Assembly: GCF_000026365.1 (NCBI RefSeq)
Contig: NC_012996.1
Coordinates: 1,550,001 to 1,614,000 of the forward strand
Length of the DNA: 64,000 nt
Source: Zygosaccharomyces rouxii
Lineage: Eukaryota; Ascomycota; Saccharomycetes; Saccharomycetales; Saccharomycetaceae
Direction: 5' to 3'
How positions within the stretch are numbered: the stretch's first letter is position 1; every line of letters starts with the position of its first letter. The notes under the pieces were generated by a model that was not told the origin of the DNA, did not search any database, and worked only from the letters and a program-made list of their open reading frames with translations. Shown here one piece after another: positions 60,401-64,000 of this stretch. A program made the translations under genes and the position numbers.

Positions 60401-62430
60401 AAGGTCTTAGCATGTTCTTGCACCAGGCTAGCTGGATCCATTTGAGCATTCAGTGCCAAACTAGCCCAGCTATTCTTCAAATTGAATCCACTATATTGAG
60501 AAACAATGAAGGTTTTGATCAACACCTCGACTAGGCCTGCTTTGTCAGCTGATGGTCTCGAAATGGCTGTGAAGACAGGAACAATATATTTGTAAGAAAT
60601 GCTTTCTTCCGCAGGACCATCAGGTTGTTGGAGTCTCTTTTCTAGTGCCTCTATAAGGTTAATTCCCACCAGTGCTGGTTTCCTTTGGAAGTATCTTTCT
60701 AATAGTTCCACTGAGCGAATACGTTGTTGAACGCTCAAAGAAGTAGATAATGTCATTTGCAACAAGAATTCCCCAAGAGCAGGACTAGGGAATGATGAAA
60801 TAGTTTCATCCAACTCCCCTTGTAATTCGACCAATTGCGAATTGTTTACTCTGTCAATAAACTCAAAAGAGGCAAAGGCTGCGAAATGATCGTTTCTTCG
60901 ACTGTGTTGAAGTGTTTCCTTGACGAATTCCACGCAGTAGTGGCCAAAGGGTTGTAAGAGCTTATCAGCAGCTAGCTGACTGTGCAATGCAAACGTAGTA
61001 AACCATACTTTTTTTAAATGGGATTTCTTTTCTTCAAAACCATTGGAAACGAGTTTGATGAGAGCTTCACTAGGTTCTGACAGAACAAAGTAATGGGTAA
61101 AAAAACAACCCAGCATGCTACTAAGGGCATTTTCGTTAACTTCCTTCGAAACATACGTGGAAAGTTCAGATACCAACTTTTCGTTCACTTCATTCCAGAC
61201 GTTAGGGATCTTCAAAAGTATCGAAGAAGCTAATGATTTGTAGTCTGCGTTCATGTTTGTCTTGATGTTTTTAAAAATTTCGCTGAGTAGCTTAATTGCA
61301 TCTTCTGGGGACGTATTATCGATCTCAAGACTTGATAAGAGAGTCAAAACAGAATTAACAGATGCAGCTTTGACACCTCCTCTCGAGCTTTTGAATGATG
61401 AAAACGATTGAGACATTAATTTAGTAGAAATGAAGATGTTTAGTAGGTTAACATTTTTACTGTTTACACCAGAATACAATACCTCTGCTACTTTGAAAGC
61501 CCATTCTGGAGATCTCAAACATGCTTTCTCCAAATTGGACACCAAATGAGTCTTGTACAAGTCTTCTGTGACGAAGTCTTTTAAAAATGGTGACAAACAG
61601 GTCTTGAGACAATATTCAGATGGTGGGTTCTTACCTACGATAACTTCCTTACCAATCAACTCAGTGATTGGAGGAGTATGATTTTCTTTAAAGGAGTGGA
61701 ATAAGACCGGTTGTGATGATAGTAATTGTACTGAAGCTTGTGCCAAAGCGCCTACCATTACCACAACACCGGCAACAGGAGCTTTTTTCTTGTTGAAACT
61801 CTCCAAAGTCTTTTCCGCGAATTGATCGAAATAGTACAATGCATCGTTATTACTCTTCACACAGGTAACTAACGATTTTGTAGTTAATTGCAATAGCGCA
61901 CGACGGATTCTTCTTCTATGCTGATTTTGACCTTCACCTGATTTTTTACCTTCTTCTTGTTTATCTAAATTATCTTCAATACCGAAGGAAGTGTATAAGT
62001 GGGCCTCTACTAATTTATCCACATTTTGTTCAAATAATGATTTATCAGTAACCAAAACATTGAAAAAAAGATGGATCCATTCCAACAAATTTAAATAGTC
62101 TACAACCGCCTTGGAACCAGGTTTAGGTGATACTTGATCCAAGATAAATTGTGCATATTTTTCTAAAAATCGAGCATCCAATTTTGAGATCTCCAACAAA
62201 ATGGTAATCACTAATTTTTTGGATTTGCCATCTTCGAACGAGCTATAAGTTTTTAAAAGATTAACGGATATCTGAGACAATTGAGGTGTCTCAAGGGTCC
62301 CCTGAAGGACTAATTGATGTAGCTCTTTTAAAAACTCTATTCTGTTCGAAGTGAGGGAGTCATGGACACTCTGGGCCAAAACTATAGGAAATTCTTCTTG
62401 ACCAACTTCTGACAGTAACATAGAGTTCAT
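54406..62430 (-). CDS. GCN1: Translational regulator Gcn1 (HEAT-repeat ribosome protein)
   Basis: 2674 residues from the ATG at 62430 (2672 in S. cerevisiae); the frame extends 30 nt upstream only to a TTG. Nearly the whole chain is HEAT repeats. The eEF3-like central region (about 1330-1650) is highly conserved, for example SLSTIVPEIVGVLNDSHKEV. The Gcn2-binding region near 2100-2400 contains GLMYGSSDEREDSALAIADVV, with the arginine known to be needed for Gcn2 contact. The C terminus ends EREIWAVGGLEIE as in the family. With Gcn20 it senses stalled or collided ribosomes and activates the kinase Gcn2, leading to eIF2-alpha phosphorylation and Gcn4 induction during amino-acid starvation. Confidence 0.98.
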   Translation of the reverse strand: MNSMLLSEVGQEEFPIVLAQSVHDSLTSNRIEFLKELHQLVLQGTLETPQLSQISVNLLKTYSSFEDGKSKKLVITILLEISKLDARFLEKYAQFILDQVSPKPGSKAVVDYLNLLEWIHLFFNVLVTDKSLFEQNVDKLVEAHLYTSFGIEDNLDKQEEGKKSGEGQNQHRRRIRRALLQLTTKSLVTCVKSNNDALYYFDQFAEKTLESFNKKKAPVAGVVVMVGALAQASVQLLSSQPVLFHSFKENHTPPITELIGKEVIVGKNPPSEYCLKTCLSPFLKDFVTEDLYKTHLVSNLEKACLRSPEWAFKVAEVLYSGVNSKNVNLLNIFISTKLMSQSFSSFKSSRGGVKAASVNSVLTLLSSLEIDNTSPEDAIKLLSEIFKNIKTNMNADYKSLASSILLKIPNVWNEVNEKLVSELSTYVSKEVNENALSSMLGCFFTHYFVLSEPSEALIKLVSNGFEEKKSHLKKVWFTTFALHSQLAADKLLQPFGHYCVEFVKETLQHSRRNDHFAAFASFEFIDRVNNSQLVELQGELDETISSFPSPALGEFLLQMTLSTSLSVQQRIRSVELLERYFQRKPALVGINLIEALEKRLQQPDGPAEESISYKYIVPVFTAISRPSADKAGLVEVLIKTFIVSQYSGFNLKNSWASLALNAQMDPASLVQEHAKTLINNAVAVLDNSEFSHTRFGSCAVQALAYASFINSSVVSPMLAELLLNDLEVEQISSFTAEDFAIWQGKEGEMVFDILEKDIDKKLADKNTRDYETLKWEQSIRKEQTKKINRKLTKEEHELVKQQLAKESDIRSQVTKMTVKVDRGVRLVQQLARDSVQVDTGIHVWLPPAVTKLLELSQNKNSSIFLGTSALDAFLSLSLDISDRLGSMTFFVGLAILRVKNAHNIPSNFLEEPLHELLSRVLFRVKIVSQQVALDSTTLIYMLPLLVHVLQEGKRVAVLNANKPISNSEFVEESSEEEHLLLAMDIISSHAEVFSDSSIPRESILQVLLSLLALPSKAKMAKDCFNSLCQSISIAPTNKDLQMLLSNTLSPNQFVRSSVLEIIDNEFELEPFMSYSAEIFICKHDVDENCRSTADFIWDFNKFQVNEELLATLLTFFNQSNDSLRVFTAKAYADGVEHLKKSAGDQVIDKYLGILMNFYLEKAKPLEDIIDQYGLVAISASERKDPWEDRSTSALAMKELVTSLPDGGDTVIEFIRFLIEKGAFEDREFLVRQEMKEAGIEAITKHGAKRVEDLIPIFEAALTSNSGTVVKENTIILYGSLARHLSTDDERIHIVIGRLLSTLETPSTEVQHAVSACLSPLVPLFKQNVEQYINQLMDKLLDVSAPTYVQKGAAWGIAGLVKGYGISALSNFDIVRNLIEAAEDKKEAKKRESVAYAFEYLSISLGKFFEPYVIELLPNILKNLGDSVPDVRNATADATKAIMAHTTSFGVTKLIPVAVSNMDDISWRTTRGSVELLGNMAYLNPTQLSSSLSTIVPEIVGVLNDSHKEVRKAADESLKRFGEVIRNPEIQKLVPVLIKAIGDPTKYTEEALDALIQTQFVHYIDSPSLALIIHVIHRGMHDRSANTKRKACKIVGNMAILVDTRDLVPYLQQLIDEVEVAMVDPVPATRATAARALGALVERLGEDQFPDLVPRLMDTLSDDQKSGDRLGSAQALAEVISGLGLPKLDELLPSIMAGVTSYRSSIREGYMPLLVFLPVCFGAQFAPYLNQIIQPILAGLADSEEGIRDTALKAGRLVVKNYASRAIDLLLPELERGIFDENERIRLSSVQLTGDLLFQVTGISSKNEFSEEDNEYSGQVTVKMVGVLGQERRDRVISALFVCRNDTSGTVRASAVDIWKALVPNTPRTVKEILPTLISMVVMHLASSSHTLRHIAAQTLGDMVRRVGGNALSQLLPVLEESLEETSDPDSRQGVCVALRELIGSSSAESLADYQTIIVNIIRDTLVDSSDSVRRSAALCFDAYQEVDSKVAIDEILPYLLNLLESSTVSDCALLGLQEIMSTKSEIIFPILIPTLLEPPIDSFRASALSSLSAVAGSALYKRLSTIINSLVDAVVACASDEKMQQSIKSALNRIFLSVTDEEGLHPLLQQIMSLLKHDDFEKRVVVLEVLPNFFNETVLDYDLYTADLVSNAILSLDDKDFRFVKGSHDLLVSIISKQDKSKLDRLVKPAKQALQMTGKPGEDLPAFALPKGPNCILPVFLHGLMYGSSDEREDSALAIADVVSKTPATNLRPFVSVITGPLIRVVGERFNSDIKAGILFALNILFAKIPQFLRPFIPQLQRTFVKSLSDPSNETLRLRAAKALGTLIEYQPRVDPLVVELVAGAKQATDEGVRTAMLKALLEVVTKSGLKMNENSKVSIVNLVEEGLMSSDDKQAAAYANLIGSISETLSTEQAQRILKEKVLDAGLEGDSGKFGILALNSFIKDVPAQVVNCDLLDEIVHYIVNAIKSPSAYFSENGLLASGKLLLLQGEKKSPYSKIEAESPLDLGQNNIKLLVEELSRATLAPVSTSTDARRLTLVILRTLTRFRFDECVKPYLDLVGVSVFSCLRDTIIPIKLAAEKAYLAVFRLVEEEDMQTFNTWFSEFSSKGPSVTNAAGNTVQLRSIGDYTRRVGKRLANVERERIAEGGDAETMFSDRFEDEREIWAVGGLEIE

Positions 62431-62849
62431 CGGTTGATGGATCCCTCGGAGTCTTCTCAACGGTCAAGGTCCTAACTACCTTTCTATACTAAACTAGTCG
62501 ATTTAGCTATCTACTAAGAAGAGATTGTCACCTTCTTGAAAAATTTTCGTCGTCCATAGTGATTCCAGTTTTCGACAAGAGGTATAAAAGGGCTGAAAAT
62601 TCAGAAAATCCCCCTTCCTTAAACTTTACTTCCAGCTCCCCATCAACTATTACAGTCGATGAGGATAGGCTTAAGGTAATTGAACCTTTCAGTAATCCAT
62701 CTAGATGAATCTTTGATTCTTCAGGATGGGTCAATGCGGATTTCACCGTGGCCTTTTCACCACCTTATTTCAGCGGTGTTTTAATATGACCAACTGAGGC
62801 TGTTCTCTTATAATTACTATTTATTGTAGTCTTGTATTTGCGTTAAATT
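62431..62849. other. Spacer between GCN1 and DSD1
   Basis: 419 nt containing the GCN1 promoter and an unexplained minus-strand reading frame at 62528-62780, listed separately. No other feature is seen. Confidence 0.4.
62528..62780 (-). pseudogene. Reading-frame relic, possibly of a GRAM/WBP2-like gene
   Basis: A minus-strand frame of about 77 codons after an in-frame TAA has protein-like composition: ALTHPEESKIHLDGLLKGS, then STVIVDGELEVKFKEGGFSE and SALLYLLSKTGITMDD. It has no ATG before that ITM, only GTG, and open codons continue for about 30 residues beyond the TAA towards DSD1. I see no donor or branch point for an intron. The VDGELEVKFKEGGFSEF pattern weakly recalls the end of WBP2-type GRAM domains. 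Decayed gene end is my reading; chance is possible. Confidence 0.3.
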
Positions 62850-64000
62850 CTACCATTTTTGGTAAGGTGTCCATAAGTCAGTCACGATCCCTTGTGAATC
62901 TACTACGAAGTAGTAGGGGAATTGAGCCATAACGATGCAGGCATGTTGCGGTAAGACAGCCATTTTACTTCCGATCTTGACGTCCTTTGTGTTAGAACTA
63001 GAGTCCCCGTAGGGCTTCAGTATACCATGCTCCTGTGAGACTCTGGCCACGTACCAGTGGTGGGAAAATGGTTCTTTATAAAGAATATCCTCTAATTTCA
63101 CACATAGACCATGTCCTGGGAACCTAGATGCCTCTCTAGTCAGGGACATAACACCAGTATCTGTTAAAACTTCATTTCTTGCTTGATATGAGGAAACGAC
63201 TGTCGAAAGGACAAATCCTGAAATGTCATGGTCTCTGATACATCCTGTTGATAATTGCTGTAGATCATAGACACAGTAGTTACCGCAGTGAATTTCAAGA
63301 GAACCTACGAGATCTGTCTTGATAAGACTTGTCAAAGCAGGTTCGTCTGCCATTCTTAAAGAATTGGAAGTGGGTGTAGCACCTACGGACAATACCAGTT
63401 TTGAAAGATCTAATGAAGGTGCATGTTGACCCAACAATTGGACGGCATCATTGACGGCTTTGATTTCATCAATCAGATACTTGTGAGCATCTTCCATAGA
63501 GCTTGAAGAATAACTGTGACCTGCATGGGCATAAAATCCATACAATTCAACTACTTCCGTAACTTCTGGTGATAGTGTCTTTTGTAGAAGTTCTAAAAAT
63601 TCGGCGCTATCAGCAACTAAACCTGCTCTATGTGTACCCATGTCTACTTTGATAAATACAGACCATTTCTGACGATTAGCAGGTTTACCAAATCTAACTA
63701 GGTTGTCCAAGTGTTCCACATTATCCACAAATATCCTCACATGCTCTACCCTTCTTGTCAAGATACTCAGTTGTTCCAAGATGGGTAAAACACATGCTGG
63801 AAGACTGTAGCAGATATCCTTGATGTATTCTTTACCAATTGATTCCTGATAGTCTAATAATCCATGAGCTTCCCGAATAGTAGAGATTAGGATTGCATTA
63901 GAAGTCGTTTTACTAGCTGGTAAATCAAAGCCTAGCTGTTTAAAAGTACCCTGGGCAGTCTTATGAGTCTTGACATGCGCACGGAAACGGATTTCTTTGC
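62850..64000 (-). CDS. DSD1: D-serine dehydratase Dsd1 (partial, 5' end outside window)
   Basis: About 382 codons are visible; the frame stays open to the right edge, so roughly 45 N-terminal residues are missing compared with the 428 of S. cerevisiae Dsd1. Near the edge the reading RFRAHVKTHKT carries the PLP-binding lysine of fold-type III enzymes. VDMGTHRAGL, LYGFYAHAGHSY and SVGATPTSNS follow. The C-terminal half is the D-serine dehydratase-like domain with the zinc-site pattern PGHGLCVKL and a late HAC motif (LPQHACIVMAQ). It cleaves D-serine to pyruvate and ammonia, detoxifying it. Order GCN1, DSD1 matches YGL195W and YGL196W. Confidence 0.95.
   Translation of the reverse strand, partial: KEIRFRAHVKTHKTAQGTFKQLGFDLPASKTTSNAILISTIREAHGLLDYQESIGKEYIKDICYSLPACVLPILEQLSILTRRVEHVRIFVDNVEHLDNLVRFGKPANRQKWSVFIKVDMGTHRAGLVADSAEFLELLQKTLSPEVTEVVELYGFYAHAGHSYSSSSMEDAHKYLIDEIKAVNDAVQLLGQHAPSLDLSKLVLSVGATPTSNSLRMADEPALTSLIKTDLVGSLEIHCGNYCVYDLQQLSTGCIRDHDISGFVLSTVVSSYQARNEVLTDTGVMSLTREASRFPGHGLCVKLEDILYKEPFSHHWYVARVSQEHGILKPYGDSSSNTKDVKIGSKMAVLPQHACIVMAQFPYYFVVDSQGIVTDLWTPYQKW

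Overview
The window is nuclear DNA of a budding yeast (Saccharomycetaceae): compact, almost intron-free genes, AT-rich spacers, and proteins that are full-length relatives of Saccharomyces cerevisiae genes. Gene order points to a lineage that split before the whole-genome duplication. From RSP5 rightwards the genes are an interleaved single copy of two duplicated S. cerevisiae blocks, chromosome V right arm (RSP5, NSA2, LCP5, VFA1, SAK1, COM2, RPS26B) and chromosome VII left arm (YGL176C, MPT5, TOS3, ATG1, GTS1, MND1, STR3, YGL185C, COX4, RPS26A, CDC55, COX13, IME4, HOS2, YGL194C-A, GCN1, DSD1), with every orientation conserved. A Zygosaccharomyces/Torulaspora-type species is my best guess; I cannot name it.

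Layout. 1-12.2 kb corresponds to chromosome X left: SET2, ASG7, a decayed TOH1/TOS1-family gene, STE3, CPS1, RFA3, an inserted FDH1 whose product has a mitochondrial-type leader, and KRE9. STE3 (alpha-specific a-factor receptor) and ASG7 (a-specific) lie within 3 kb of each other, separated by the wrecked cell-wall gene; each has a plausible mating-type control element upstream. 12.2-13.4 kb is a spacer joining two synteny blocks. 13.4-30 kb: RSP5, the YGL176C relative, MPT5, then the divergent ribosome-biogenesis pair NSA2/LCP5 with a PAC-type GATGAG array, VFA1 and SAK1. 30.6-39 kb: ATG1, GTS1, MND1 (one-codon first exon, URS1 in its promoter) and the Msn2-like factor COM2.

39-47.7 kb: STR3 (sulfur amino-acid enzyme, with a Cbf1/Met31-like module), the YGL185C dehydrogenase, COX4, RPS26 (a 74-nt intron ending directly at its ATG), CDC55 and COX13. 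48.3-64 kb: IME4, HOS2, a Zn2Cys6 regulator that S. cerevisiae lacks at this place, a small YGL194C-A-like membrane protein, the giant translational regulator GCN1, a short unexplained reading-frame relic, and DSD1, which runs off the right edge.

No tRNA, rRNA, transposon, CRISPR or centromere is supported. The most useful observations for follow-up are the mating-type gene neighbourhood with its pseudogene, the leader on FDH1, the introns of MND1 and RPS26, the sulfur-type promoter module of STR3, and the GC-rich island in front of RPS26.
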